Source: an uncultured Candidatus Melainabacteria bacterium (GTDB lineage Bacteria; Cyanobacteriota; Vampirovibrionia; Gastranaerophilales; Gastranaerophilaceae). From it: a stretch of DNA of 64,000 bases. This document shows, one piece after another, positions 1 through 9,128 of the stretch (its first letter is position 1; each line of letters begins with the position of its first letter). The position numbers and the translations under genes are program-made. The stretch is taken from the NCBI GenBank assembly GCA_934692485.1, contig CAKUTX010000002.1, positions 186,001 through 250,000 of the forward strand. The letters are read 5' to 3'. Under the pieces are notes generated by a model. That model ran no database searches and was not told the DNA's origin. It was given only the letters and a program-made list of their open reading frames with translations.

Positions 1-58
1 AAGTCTTGGTGGAGTAACACATAATATTGAGGAAATATACAAGGAGGTGAATAAGTAA
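1..58 (+). CDS. C-terminal end of an unidentified gene, perhaps the importer's binding protein (partial)
   Basis: Only the last 18 codons are inside the window. The frame from base 2 reads SLGGVTHNIEEIYKEVNK and stops with TAA at 56-58. The position directly before two oligopeptide/nickel-type permeases suggests the extracellular substrate-binding protein of the same importer, which often comes first in such operons. The fragment carries no diagnostic motif, so this is inference from context. The gap of about 110 bases to the first permease shows no obvious terminator. Confidence 0.4.
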   Translation, partial: SLGGVTHNIEEIYKEVNK

Positions 59-167
59 ATAAGTGTGTTTAGTTGTGATGTTGTTAAGAGTAAAATTTCC
101 AGTAACAGACAATGAAAACTTATTTTCTTATAAACTTTTAAGTTATTTGTAAGGAAGATACAAGACA

Positions 168-1145
168 ATGCAAATTTTGAAATACATTATAAAACGAATA
201 CTTCAGACTATTCCATTGCTTATTATCGTATCATTAATAAGCTTCTTTATAATCCGTTTGTCGCCTGTTGATCCGCTAGCAGAATTAAGGTTAAATCCTT
301 CTGTTTCGAAAGAAACATTGCAAAAAGAAACAGAAAGATTAGGTTTGGACAAACCTATTATTGTACAGTACGGGAAATGGGCAAAAGCATTTATAAAAGG
401 AGATTTAGGTGTAACTTCAAATGGAGAGCAAGTCAGTACAAAGTTGAAAGAAAGAATTCCAAATACTTTGTTGCTGACAGTTATAGTAATCTTTTTGTCT
501 TGGGTTGTTGGTGTTCCTTTGGGGATTATTGCTGCCGTTAATTGGAAAACCCCATTCGATAGATTGTTAACTGTTCTAACAAGTATTGGTATGGCAATCC
601 CTTCATTTTTCTTTGCGGTGTTACTATTAATTTTTGCCGTAAAAACAGGTTGGTTTCCAGTCGGAGGCTTAACAAGTTCAAATTTTATGGAAATGACTTT
701 TTGGCAAAGAGTTTTAGATATTACGCATCATTTAATTTTACCAGTGACAGTGTTATTTACGTTATCATTGGCTGGTTTGCAAAGGCAGATGAGGGCGAAT
801 TTGCTCGATGTTATGGATAGTGATTATGTTAAATTCGCCAGGGCTAAGGGGGTAAGTGAATTTAATGTTATTGCCAAACATGCTCTGCGAAATGCTGTTA
901 ATCCACTTATAACTCTTTTGGGTTTTGAATTCGCTGGATTGTTAAGTGGCGCAGCGTTGACAGAATATGTGTTTCAATATCCAGGGCTTGGCAGATTAAT
1001 CCTAGAGGCAGTATTAAAGTCTGATATAAATCTTGTTATGGCTTCTTTAATGATGGGAGCAGTAATGCTAATTTTAGGTAATCTGATTGCAGATATTTTG
1101 TTAATAATTACAGATCCGAGAATAAGAGAGGGCGAACATGATTAA
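168..1145 (+). CDS. DppB/OppB-family ABC transporter permease
   Basis: This is an inner-membrane permease subunit of a peptide/nickel-type ABC importer, 325 residues, the usual length for DppB/OppB. The N-terminus starts with a charged stretch followed by a membrane helix (PLLIIVSLISFFIIRLSP), then the periplasmic segment typical of the family. The EAA-type loop that contacts the ATPase is visible near residues 220-250 (ARAKGVSEFNVIAKHALRNA). The family usually pairs with a DppC-type permease, which follows with an 8-base overlap (ATGATTAA), so the two are translationally coupled. No ATPase subunit is visible here, so it may lie upstream or elsewhere. The substrate cannot be read from the sequence. 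Confidence 0.92.
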   Translation: MQILKYIIKRILQTIPLLIIVSLISFFIIRLSPVDPLAELRLNPSVSKETLQKETERLGLDKPIIVQYGKWAKAFIKGDLGVTSNGEQVSTKLKERIPNTLLLTVIVIFLSWVVGVPLGIIAAVNWKTPFDRLLTVLTSIGMAIPSFFFAVLLLIFAVKTGWFPVGGLTSSNFMEMTFWQRVLDITHHLILPVTVLFTLSLAGLQRQMRANLLDVMDSDYVKFARAKGVSEFNVIAKHALRNAVNPLITLLGFEFAGLLSGAALTEYVFQYPGLGRLILEAVLKSDINLVMASLMMGAVMLILGNLIADILLIITDPRIREGEHD

Positions 1146-2205
1146 AAACTTGATGAAACAGCTTTGGAAAGACAAGTTTGCAAGAATTGCGTTGTTGGTT
1201 CTTGGAATAATATATGTTGCATTGTTTTTTGCAGATTTTATAGCTCCTTATACAAAAGATTTTTCTGATAGGACAATGGCTTATGTTCCGCCGTCAAAAA
1301 TTTTTACGATTGATGAGAACGGTAAACTTTCACGACCTTACACTTATAATTACAAAAGAGAGTTTGATGCTTATAATTTGAAAATAATTTATACTCTAGA
1401 TAAAAGCGAAAAACATTATGTGAAGTTTTTTGCAAAAGGTCAGCCATATAAATTTTTAGGTTTAGTGCCGATGAAAAGACATTTAATCACCACAGATAAA
1501 AATGGTCGATTATTTTTGCTTGGAACAGATATAAATGGCAGAGATGTTTTTTCAAGAATTCTGTTTGGTGGCAGAATTTCTATGACGATAGGCTTTTTGG
1601 CTTTGTTTGTTTTATTCCCGATAGGACTTTTGTATGGAGGAATTGCAGGGTATTTGGGTGGTAAAACAGATATGATAATGATGAGATTTGCAGAAGCAGT
1701 AATGTCTATTCCTAGTTTTTATTTGCTAATAATACTTGCATCTATATTGCCGTCTGGCATGACGAGCGTGCAACGATTTATGCTAATTGTTGTTATATTG
1801 GCGCTAATTGGATGGGCGGGTTTTGCAAGAGTTGTAAGAGGTATGGTTTTGTCAATAAAAAATCAAGAATATGTGCAAGCAGCAAGAGCAATCGGGGCTT
1901 CAAAACTAAGAATTATTATGAAGCATATTTTGCCGCAAACAACAAGTTTTGTAATCGTTGCAATGACTTTATCTGTGCCGTCTTATATTTTGTCGGAATC
2001 AGGGTTGAGCTTTTTAGGGCTGGGCATTCAACAACCTGATGCGAGTTGGGGAAATATGTTGAAAGAGGCTCAGGAGTATACCAATATTATATACAGACCG
2101 TGGCTTTTGACACCAGGATTTTTAATTTTTGTTGCCGTCTTGGCTTTTAACTTGATTGGTGATACAATTAGGGACATATTAGATCCTAAAAGTAAGGTAA
2201 GATAA
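1138..2205 (+). CDS. DppC/OppC-family ABC transporter permease
   Basis: This is the second permease of the importer, 355 residues, longer than a typical DppC (about 300). The extra length is a periplasmic insert at residues 45-120 between the first membrane helix and the conserved part beginning near FLLGTDINGRDVFSRI. The EAA loop is clear (AARAIGASKLRIIMKHILPQ), as is the C-terminal LSESGLSFLGLGIQQP block typical of DppC. It overlaps the preceding permease gene by 8 bases. The two permeases would form the heterodimeric membrane channel. The insert could affect docking of the binding protein, but that is conjecture. Confidence 0.92.
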   Translation: MIKNLMKQLWKDKFARIALLVLGIIYVALFFADFIAPYTKDFSDRTMAYVPPSKIFTIDENGKLSRPYTYNYKREFDAYNLKIIYTLDKSEKHYVKFFAKGQPYKFLGLVPMKRHLITTDKNGRLFLLGTDINGRDVFSRILFGGRISMTIGFLALFVLFPIGLLYGGIAGYLGGKTDMIMMRFAEAVMSIPSFYLLIILASILPSGMTSVQRFMLIVVILALIGWAGFARVVRGMVLSIKNQEYVQAARAIGASKLRIIMKHILPQTTSFVIVAMTLSVPSYILSESGLSFLGLGIQQPDASWGNMLKEAQEYTNIIYRPWLLTPGFLIFVAVLAFNLIGDTIRDILDPKSKVR

Positions 2206-2230
2206 ATATTTTTTTATGAAAGGAATTTAG

Positions 2231-2959
2231 ATGGATAGTTTGGGTTACATTTTTGATATAACTTTGGTAATAAGAATTTTGTCAGCACTTCTTTTGGGGT
2301 TTGCAATCGGTCTTGAAAGAGAAATGACTAATAAGTATGCTGGTTTGAGGACAAATATTTTAGTTTGTTTAGGTGCTTGCATATTTACAATTATATCAAT
2401 ATATGGTTTTCCGACGTTTGCGGATGGCGATAATGTAATCGTTTCTCAAGCAACAGGAGTAAGAGATACAGCTCGTATTGCAGCTCAGGTTGTTACAGGA
2501 ATTGGTTTTATCGGTGGTGGAACAGTCCTTAGACATGGTGCAACTGTTTTTGGGCTGACAACTGCAGCTACTCTTTGGGTCTCTGCAGCAATAGGTATGG
2601 CTTGCGGCGCTGGCATGTATGGGTTAGCAATTATTGCAACAATATTGTCAATTATGGTTCTTGTTTCTGTTAGAATATTTGAAAAAAATGTTCTTGTATC
2701 AAGTACAAAAAATACAAAGCGTTTAAAAATGAATATTTCTTGCTTAAATGAAAAATCTAATGCTGTATATGATTATATTATTGAAAACAGCAAACATTTG
2801 AGAGAAATTTCAAAAAAATTAAACAAAACTGATGAAAATTTGACTAAAATTACTGTTATTCTTGATTTTGTCGGGCATAATCCTATTCAAAATCTTTATA
2901 AAGATTACCAAAAACTGGAAGGGATTGAATCAATTTCTATTCAAGAAGTTGTGGATTAA
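2231..2959 (+). CDS. mgtC: MgtC/SapB family membrane protein
   Basis: This is a 242-residue protein with the MgtC/SapB membrane domain in the first 140 residues. Visible family blocks are GFAIGLEREMTNKYAGLRTN, GIGFIGGGTVLRHG and LTTAATLWVSAAIGMACG. The C-terminal part (about 150-242) is soluble and resembles the ACT-like regulatory tail seen in longer MgtC proteins. MgtC homologues are linked to magnesium limitation and to modulation of F-type ATP synthase in some pathogens, and the role here is unknown. The start is supported by AAAGGA 6 bases upstream of the ATG. It lies 25 bases after the permease gene and may be read through from it. The next gene converges on it with a 6-base gap. Confidence 0.9.
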   Translation: MDSLGYIFDITLVIRILSALLLGFAIGLEREMTNKYAGLRTNILVCLGACIFTIISIYGFPTFADGDNVIVSQATGVRDTARIAAQVVTGIGFIGGGTVLRHGATVFGLTTAATLWVSAAIGMACGAGMYGLAIIATILSIMVLVSVRIFEKNVLVSSTKNTKRLKMNISCLNEKSNAVYDYIIENSKHLREISKKLNKTDENLTKITVILDFVGHNPIQNLYKDYQKLEGIESISIQEVVD

Positions 2960-2965
2960 TCTGTT

Positions 2966-5900
2966 TTAAGAAATTTTCCTTTTCAAAAAATTTGTTTCTT
3001 TATTTGTGTTAACAGGTGAAACGTTTTCATTTTTTTTGAGTTCAGTTGTCGGTTCAATATTTGCGTAATAAGCTGTATCATTTAATGATTCCATAGCTTT
3101 CATTACACCTAATCTACCTGCTTTCAATTGCATATTTGCGAGCCAAGCTTGAATAACATATGCCATTGCAAACGAGAATACTGTCCAACTGATACCGGCA
3201 ACGGCTAGAGCTCTTTCCAGTTGCGGAGTCATAAATATTGATTTGAGTTTTCCTGTTTCTATCATCTTCATAAATGCATCTGGATTTTTGTTAAATTCCT
3301 CAAGCATTTTTGCTTGAATTTTTTGAAGTTCTTCTTTAGGAAGATTATTAAGGATTTTTTCTATTTTTGGAATCATTTCGAGTAACATTTCTTTTGACAG
3401 ACTAGGCATATTAATTTTGAAAGTTACAAAATCTTCAAATTCGGGACCGCTCATTTTTTCGATTTTTGCTTTAAATGAATTTAATCCGGCACTTGGGCCT
3501 GGCAACAATTTCCCGAAATCACTAAATGTCGCATTTCTAAGTTTTTTGTAAGAAGCATCAATAGCTTTTAGAACTTCGTCTGGGAATACTGCTACTACCT
3601 TAGTTGTTTCTCCTGCTTTCACAACTCCTTTTGGTGGATTTAAGAAGTTGTTTATATTAATGATTGAGTCTTTGAAACATGCATTAAATTCTTCTTCGCC
3701 TAATATTTTTTTGAGTAATGTTATTGTATTTTTATCTAATGGTAAAACGTTATCTGTTTGAGAAGCTCTTTCCATGATAGAAGCTTTCAAAGTATTTAGT
3801 TGCTCTTGTATACCTTTGATATTATCTTTTGCAATGTTTTTAAGTTTGTTAACTTTAGGTCCGAATAATAGTAGGGTGCCAGCTTCTTCTTCACCGATTA
3901 ATTTTGAAAGAACGGTATATAGTTTATCAAAGTTTTCAGGGTTAACTTTTTCAGGGTTCGCGAAAGCATTGATAATATCAGCTCTCAATTCAGGTGTCAT
4001 GCCTACCCAACCATCTTTGGTTTGGCATCCACGTTTAAGAATGTCAAATAAATCAGTAATTCTTCGTGTATCTGTGTTACCAGTTTTTTCATAAATAGCT
4101 TGTATTTTTCTTTCTAGGATTGACAAATGGGTTATTTGTTCTTCGTTAGACATTTTGGTAATGTTTTCAATTCCATCAAAGCTGTTTTTGATTGCTTTTG
4201 TAATAACGTCGATTGCCGGATCTTTTTTCAAATCGATGTCTTTTAAAATTGCTCCAAGAGGTTTGAAATCAACTTTTTTGCCGTCAATATTTATTTTTGT
4301 ATCAATATTATTAACTACATTGCTTACGTTTTGTTCAACGTGTCCAAGATATTTTTTAAACCAGCTTTTCTTCATAATGTTAGAGCTACTGCTTAATTTA
4401 GAAACGATTTTGTCAAGAAGTTTTGCTGGAGTAATCTTGCCTCTTGCAGCTTGTACCCCAGTGTAAATAACAGGTGAAACAGCTAAAAGCATTCCGCCAT
4501 ATGTAACGAATGGTTGTGCAATTTCAGTTGCAGCTTCCATTGACTCTGAATATATTTGCGAATTATCATCTACTTTTTCAAATGTGTTAAACAATTTTCT
4601 TTGAAGATTTTTTGCATCACGCATTTGTTCAGGTGTTACGTCTTCTTTTTTCAGAATTTCTCTTAGTGCCTGTTTTTCTTTGAATTCGTGTTTTTTGTAT
4701 TTGTTGTAATCGTAATATTGTTTTAAAACTCTTGGGATAAATAGTGCATATTCTTTTATGATATTTTCTTTTTTCTTTGTATTTTTAATATCTTTTACTT
4801 CATTATAATCATCTTGAGTGTATCCTATAAAGTTTTCAGGATTTTGCTCAAGTTCTCGTTTTGCAGCATATCTACCGGCTCTTGCTGCAGATTTTTGGAG
4901 TTTAAGACCAATAATCATGCCGGCAAAAGAAGTTACCATACCGCCGATAAAGCCCAATCCCCATTTTTGACCAGTTTTGTGGGCAAAACCTGCAGCAAAT
5001 AATTTGCTTAAAAATCCATCGGCTAGGCCTTTTTTGTTTGCAGCTTTACCAAGTTTTTTAGCTTCTTCATAAGCTTTTGAATTCATAAGAGAGTCGGCAA
5101 ATTCTTTCCATTGTCTGAAATATGCCCAACCAGTCTTTTTGCTGGCTTTTAATTCGTTGTAAAGTTGTTTTGTTTCTTCAGTACCTTCTTTGTCTACTGT
5201 TTTTTGAATAAACTTGCCGAAGGTGTTCATTTTGTTTAAAGCCCAACCTGTTGCAGCACCAAGCGTAGCACCAAGAATTGGAGTTGCTGTCATAATTACG
5301 TTTGCAGCGGCTTCCATATTTTCAGAGTTCTTTTCTGCTTCATTGTTGATTATGCGGACAGTTCTTTGGATTACTTCTTTATCTTTTTCAGCTTGGATAA
5401 GTTCTTCTTTTGTCAATGGTCTGTTGACTTTTTGAGAATCATCAGTTCTTGCGGCTTTGTCCCGAGAATAAGCTTTTTTATCTTTTATAATATTATAAAT
5501 AGAGCTTATCATTCCAGTCTTGAGTTTTGATTTTTTTTCTTTTTTTATAAGTTCAGGATGTTCCTCAAGTTCTTTTTTAGCTTTTGCAATTTGTTCAGGT
5601 GTATACGTTACAAAGGCTTTTGGGTCATCAAGTTCTTTTCTGGCTTGGTAACGCGCGATTTTAGAACTATCTGTTTGCAATTTGGCTTCATACATTGTAG
5701 AGGCAATAAACACTCCTATACTCGCAAGAGCCATCAGGCCGTGCGCTTTAATCATGTTCATAATATATTTATTGCGGCCATTTCTATATTTTGTTTGAAG
5801 TAAACTTAGTTCTTTTCTTAAATCAGGATCTTTGATTAACTTAAGCTCTTTTTTGTTTAAAATGCCATAGCGAGTGTAATAATTTGCTTTTGTATTTTTA

Positions 5901-6298
5901 TGATGATATTCGTCAACTTTTTCTTCTAATTTTAAGTATTCATCGCTATCTATAATCGAGTTTTTAAAATCGCTCAGTGCTTTGGCTTGTTTTTTTGAAA
6001 AACCTTGGAATACAAGATAATTGCCACCAAAAAATGCTAACATTGTTGATAGGCTTGATAACGGATCAACTGCTGTCTCAACGTTTTCTGCAACGCTTTC
6101 AGAGTGATTATCCATCACGTCAACAACGTCAATAATTGTACTACCAAATTCTTTTGCCTGTTGCAATTGTTCTGGAGTATAATTTCTTCTTCTTGCTAAT
6201 TCTTTGCGTTGTGTATCTTCGTTTCGTTGATTTTCTTCCCAACGTTTGAAATTATTTCTGTTTTTTGCTACTTGAGAGAGCGAGTTGAAAAAATCCAT
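2966..6298 (-). CDS. Large lineage-specific membrane protein with threefold internal repeats
   Basis: This 1110-residue protein belongs to no family I recognise. Module A occurs three times, at about 40-92, 295-347 and 553-606: a TPEQ/TKEE-type start, a charged helix, an SESVAENVETA / SENMEAAANV / SESMEAATEI block, then a hydrophobic helix. Module B also occurs three times, at about 183-245, 446-505 and 1032-1082: a hydrophobic helix followed by KIARYQARKELDDP, AGRYAAKRELEQNP or AGRLGVMKAMESL. Residues 640-1030 are a long hydrophilic, helix-rich insert before the last B module. There is no signal peptide, so the membrane helices probably anchor it from the inside. It sits downstream of the RR/HK pair on the same strand. 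A TATAAT box lies in the 65-base upstream gap, close to a TTTACA...TTAACA motif. Confidence 0.8.
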   Translation of the reverse strand: MDFFNSLSQVAKNRNNFKRWEENQRNEDTQRKELARRRNYTPEQLQQAKEFGSTIIDVVDVMDNHSESVAENVETAVDPLSSLSTMLAFFGGNYLVFQGFSKKQAKALSDFKNSIIDSDEYLKLEEKVDEYHHKNTKANYYTRYGILNKKELKLIKDPDLRKELSLLQTKYRNGRNKYIMNMIKAHGLMALASIGVFIASTMYEAKLQTDSSKIARYQARKELDDPKAFVTYTPEQIAKAKKELEEHPELIKKEKKSKLKTGMISSIYNIIKDKKAYSRDKAARTDDSQKVNRPLTKEELIQAEKDKEVIQRTVRIINNEAEKNSENMEAAANVIMTATPILGATLGAATGWALNKMNTFGKFIQKTVDKEGTEETKQLYNELKASKKTGWAYFRQWKEFADSLMNSKAYEEAKKLGKAANKKGLADGFLSKLFAAGFAHKTGQKWGLGFIGGMVTSFAGMIIGLKLQKSAARAGRYAAKRELEQNPENFIGYTQDDYNEVKDIKNTKKKENIIKEYALFIPRVLKQYYDYNKYKKHEFKEKQALREILKKEDVTPEQMRDAKNLQRKLFNTFEKVDDNSQIYSESMEAATEIAQPFVTYGGMLLAVSPVIYTGVQAARGKITPAKLLDKIVSKLSSSSNIMKKSWFKKYLGHVEQNVSNVVNNIDTKINIDGKKVDFKPLGAILKDIDLKKDPAIDVITKAIKNSFDGIENITKMSNEEQITHLSILERKIQAIYEKTGNTDTRRITDLFDILKRGCQTKDGWVGMTPELRADIINAFANPEKVNPENFDKLYTVLSKLIGEEEAGTLLLFGPKVNKLKNIAKDNIKGIQEQLNTLKASIMERASQTDNVLPLDKNTITLLKKILGEEEFNACFKDSIININNFLNPPKGVVKAGETTKVVAVFPDEVLKAIDASYKKLRNATFSDFGKLLPGPSAGLNSFKAKIEKMSGPEFEDFVTFKINMPSLSKEMLLEMIPKIEKILNNLPKEELQKIQAKMLEEFNKNPDAFMKMIETGKLKSIFMTPQLERALAVAGISWTVFSFAMAYVIQAWLANMQLKAGRLGVMKAMESLNDTAYYANIEPTTELKKNENVSPVNTNKETNFLKRKIS

Positions 6299-6362
6299 AA
6301 GTATCCCTTATTTTCCCATATATTTATATAAAAACAGAAATAATTATATTTTTGCTAGTTTT

Positions 6363-6378
6363 GTTAAGTTTTGTAAAT
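6363..6378 (-). promoter_or_regulatory. HLR1-like direct repeat upstream of the 1110-residue protein gene
   Basis: Read on the minus strand the site is TTTACAAAACTTAACA, two hexamers with a 10-base period. A TATAAT follows 13 bases downstream, so the site covers the -35 region. It overlaps the stop codon of the histidine kinase gene. The resemblance is to the RpaB box of cyanobacteria ((G/T)TTACA(T/A)(T/A), 2-base spacer, repeated). Function is inferred only. Confidence 0.35.
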
Positions 6379-7023
6379 GGGCAAAACAATCTCAAATTCA
6401 GTGATTTGCGTATTTGATTGGTTTAATTTTAACGTAGCATTTTGAGCTTTCAGATTTTTTGCGCAAATAAACAAACCTAAGCCTGAACCAGTTGATTTTG
6501 TAGTAAATCCTTCATTAAATATTTCCTTTTGTTTTTCTTCGGAAATCGCATCTCCATTATTTGAAATTTTTATGTAAACGAATTCTAAATCTGTGTCTAG
6601 TGAAATATTTATTTCCCCTTTTTCACGGATTGCCTCTGTCGCATTTTTTATAATGTTTATGATGCAAGCGAGAAATTTGTTTTCATCTATAAATACGTTA
6701 GCATCTTTGTTTAATTCTGTTTTAATTTCAATATTTTTGTCAGAAATATATACGGTTGAAAGATTTATACTTTGAATTAAAACATCTTTAATGTTCAAAA
6801 CTTTAGGTGAAAAATTCCCAAGTGACTTTAGGTCAACGAGATTATTGCTCATAATTTTCAATGACTTTGTAATACATTTTACGGCATTATTTAATGATTG
6901 ATTTTCTATTCCGTTTTTTTCAAGATTTTTTTTTATAATTTGCGTGTAAAGCTCGCAGATGGAAATTTGATTTCTAATTTCATGTGCGATACATCTTGAT
7001 TGTTCATATATAATTTCGTTCAT
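6364..7023 (-). CDS. Short sensor histidine kinase (cytoplasmic)
   Basis: This 219-residue histidine kinase is reduced to its catalytic core. The phosphoacceptor H-box is near residue 14 (CIAHEIRNQISI), the N-box near 120-130 (CIINIIKNATEAI), a D/G1 box at NNGDAISEE, and the G2 box GSGLGLFICAKNL near 178. There is no membrane helix and no PAS, GAF or HAMP domain, so the signal must come from a partner or from interactions of the short N-terminus. It lies about 70 bases downstream of a NarL-type response regulator on the same strand and is probably its cognate kinase. Regulator-first order with a kinase lacking a sensor is somewhat unusual. Confidence 0.88.
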   Translation of the reverse strand: MNEIIYEQSRCIAHEIRNQISICELYTQIIKKNLEKNGIENQSLNNAVKCITKSLKIMSNNLVDLKSLGNFSPKVLNIKDVLIQSINLSTVYISDKNIEIKTELNKDANVFIDENKFLACIINIIKNATEAIREKGEINISLDTDLEFVYIKISNNGDAISEEKQKEIFNEGFTTKSTGSGLGLFICAKNLKAQNATLKLNQSNTQITEFEIVLPIYKT

Positions 7024-7036
7024 GTTCTCCTACATT

Positions 7037-7064
7037 AAAGGCTCAGCTTTTAGGCCGAACCTTT
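7037..7064 (-). other. Intercistronic hairpin between response regulator and kinase
   Basis: Minus-strand AAAGGTTCGGC (7064-7054) can pair with GCTGAGCCTTT (7047-7037) as an 11-bp stem with two G-U pairs and a 6-base loop. No T-tract follows, so it is not a canonical terminator. It could stabilise the upstream mRNA or lower kinase expression relative to the regulator. Confidence 0.45.
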
Positions 7065-7092
7065 ACAAAAATTTGTGTGATTTTCAGTTAGT

Positions 7093-7788
7093 TTATACTG
7101 CAATTTTTGAATGTCTTTTCTTTGTAAAACCATTGTTAAGTGCATATAATACAGCTTGAGTTCTGTCATTAACTTGCAATTTTTGGAAAATATTGTTTAC
7201 GTGAGTCTTAACTGTAGTTTCTGAGATAAATAATTTTCCTGCAATACCCTTGTAGTTATTACCCTGTGTAAGTAAGTCCAAAACTTCTTCTTCTCTTGAA
7301 GTAAGGTATGTAAGAAGATTTTCTTCTGCAGAAGAAGCTTCTTCTTTGAAAGAGCGTTGAAAATATTCGAAAAATCTTGAAGTGAGTGCTGTTGGAAGAT
7401 AAATTTTGCCAGAAGCTACTTCGTCCATTGCATAAATCAATTGTGCTGAAGCCATAGTTTTTAATACATAGCCCTTTGCACCTAATTTCATAGCTCTGAA
7501 GATTAAGTCAGCATCGTCATATCCGCTTAAACAAATAACTTTAATTCCTAAATCTAATTTTTCAATATCTTGGAGAGCTTGCAAACCGTCTTTTTCAGGC
7601 ATATTTACATCCATTAAGATAATATCTGGACGATATTTTTTTGCTAAATTAATCCCTATATTTGCACTTGTAGTTGTTGCAACAACGTCATAGCTGCTTT
7701 CAAGTGTGATTAATTCTTTTACTCCTCTCAAATGGTCTGCGTTATCATCTATCAATAATACCCTTGACTGTCTTTTGAACTCTCTCAT
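7093..7788 (-). CDS. NarL/FixJ-family response regulator
   Basis: This two-domain regulator has a receiver domain (RVLLIDDNADHL with the acidic pair, phosphoacceptor Asp in IILMDVNMPEKDG, switch Ser in VICLSGYDD, conserved Lys in YVLKTMAS). A C-terminal LuxR-type helix-turn-helix follows (LTSREEEVLDLLTQG ... SETTVKTHVNNIFQKLQV). I place the start at the ATG at 7788, because AGGGAG lies 6 bases upstream of it. The ATG at 7794 abuts the same ribosome-binding site too closely. It is followed by the short histidine kinase, and the two probably form a two-component system. The targets cannot be read from the sequence. Confidence 0.93.
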   Translation of the reverse strand: MREFKRQSRVLLIDDNADHLRGVKELITLESSYDVVATTTSANIGINLAKKYRPDIILMDVNMPEKDGLQALQDIEKLDLGIKVICLSGYDDADLIFRAMKLGAKGYVLKTMASAQLIYAMDEVASGKIYLPTALTSRFFEYFQRSFKEEASSAEENLLTYLTSREEEVLDLLTQGNNYKGIAGKLFISETTVKTHVNNIFQKLQVNDRTQAVLYALNNGFTKKRHSKIAV

Positions 7789-7990
7789 TTTCATCTCCCT
7801 GTTGTTTTACCCTTTCTACATTATTGATACTACTACTTTTAGATGGGGTTTTTCATCCATGCCCTGATTGATATAGTGCCGGTGATGGTTTGAGAATTTG
7901 TCCTACATCGATGGATTGATATTGCACCTCAATCATGCTCTAAATCATGCTTTTAAGTTTTTTGGCCGCATGGTTGATAAAATTTTTTAC

Positions 7991-8006
7991 TAGTCTTTTT
8001 AGACTA
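7991..8006. promoter_or_regulatory. Short perfect inverted repeat upstream of rmuC
   Basis: TAGTCT-TTTT-AGACTA lies about 40 bases upstream of the rmuC start, just before a TATTAT that could serve as -10. It may be an operator or a weak hairpin. The rest of the divergent 7789-8047 spacer shows no gene. Confidence 0.3.
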
Positions 8007-8047
8007 ATCTTATTGTGGTATTATTTTTATATTGAGGGAGAATATTC

Positions 8048-9100
8048 ATGGAAATTTTAATGTTTTTAGTTGGTTTTTTAATTGGTGCTTTGTGCGTGTT
8101 TGTTTTGCAAAAGTTTGTGGCAGGCTCTCAAAATCAAATGTATGAAAGATTGGATTATCATATTGAAAATGCTGCAAACAAAGTATTTAAAGAAAATGTG
8201 TCTGATTTGTCCCAAAATAATAAAGAGAAACTTGAAGAATTCTTTGATAAATTCAAAGAGCGTATAGAGATTTTTGAAAAAAGAGCTGAGAATAATTTTG
8301 AAAAAGAAACAGAAAATTTTACAAAATTCGATGAAAATATAAAACATTTTTTAGAAACAGGTAATAAAATTTCTCAAGATGCGAATGCTCTTGTTAAAGT
8401 TATGAAGGCAGATAATCGCTCATCTGGTCGTTGGGGTGAAATAGTCTTGGAACGTGTTTTAGAATTGTCTGGTTTGAGAAAGAATGAAGAATATAAAATT
8501 CAATCTGAAATGGCGGAAGGCAGGCCTGATGCAACAATATTTTTGCCTGAAGGAAAACATATTTACGTTGATAGTAAAACGTCATTTTCGTCTTGGGACG
8601 GTTATGTAAATGCAAAAAGTGATGAAGAAAGGGCTATTTGTTTAAAACAATTTGTTGAATCTACAAAAACTCATATTCTTGGTTTGGCGAAGCGAAAATA
8701 TTTTGAAGATGAACAATCTCCCAAATACGTGTTAATGTTTATTCCTATAGAGAGTTGTTATTCTCTTATGTTTTGTGATGATTGTGCTCTTTGGGATTAC
8801 GCTTGGAAAAATGGTGTAATGCCAGTATCGCCCTCAACTCTTTTAGCTGCATTGAAGATTATAAATTCGTTTTATGTTGTGGACAGACAAAATAAAAATA
8901 TTTTAGAAATGGCGAGATTATGTACAAGTGTCCATGACAAATTCGCGGCGCTCTTGTCTGAGTTGTTAAAAATAAGAGATAATTTGAATAATTCATTAAA
9001 AAAATTGAACGGAACAGGAAATATAATAAATCAAATTTCTAAGCTTGAAAAATTAGGTTGCGAATATCAAAAAGAGATACCCGAAAATGTTGAGGAGTAA
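8048..9100 (+). CDS. rmuC: DNA recombination protein RmuC family
   Basis: This 350-residue protein has an N-terminal membrane anchor (residues 3-22), then a coiled coil (about 30-115), then the RmuC nuclease-like domain. Diagnostic blocks are SSGRWGEIVLERVLELSGL, GRPDATIFLPEGKHIYVDSK (the D...D.K core of the PD-(D/E)XK fold), KYVLMFIPIE and PVSPSTLLAALKIIN. RmuC limits inversion and recombination at short repeats in E. coli. The protein is shorter than E. coli RmuC (475 residues) mainly in the coiled coil. GAGGGAG lies upstream of the ATG. It stands alone and converges with pyrF. Confidence 0.92.
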   Translation: MEILMFLVGFLIGALCVFVLQKFVAGSQNQMYERLDYHIENAANKVFKENVSDLSQNNKEKLEEFFDKFKERIEIFEKRAENNFEKETENFTKFDENIKHFLETGNKISQDANALVKVMKADNRSSGRWGEIVLERVLELSGLRKNEEYKIQSEMAEGRPDATIFLPEGKHIYVDSKTSFSSWDGYVNAKSDEERAICLKQFVESTKTHILGLAKRKYFEDEQSPKYVLMFIPIESCYSLMFCDDCALWDYAWKNGVMPVSPSTLLAALKIINSFYVVDRQNKNILEMARLCTSVHDKFAALLSELLKIRDNLNNSLKKLNGTGNIINQISKLEKLGCEYQKEIPENVEE

Positions 9101-9128
9101 TTAGTATAAATTAAAATTCAACATAAAA

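Noticed and set aside
3774..5803. Plus-strand open frames opposite the 1110-residue gene
   Set aside because: They follow the codon pattern of the minus-strand gene, lack ribosome-binding sites and resemble no protein.
7801..8047. Small gene in the spacer between the response regulator and rmuC
   Set aside because: No frame with a plausible start and ribosome-binding site was found.
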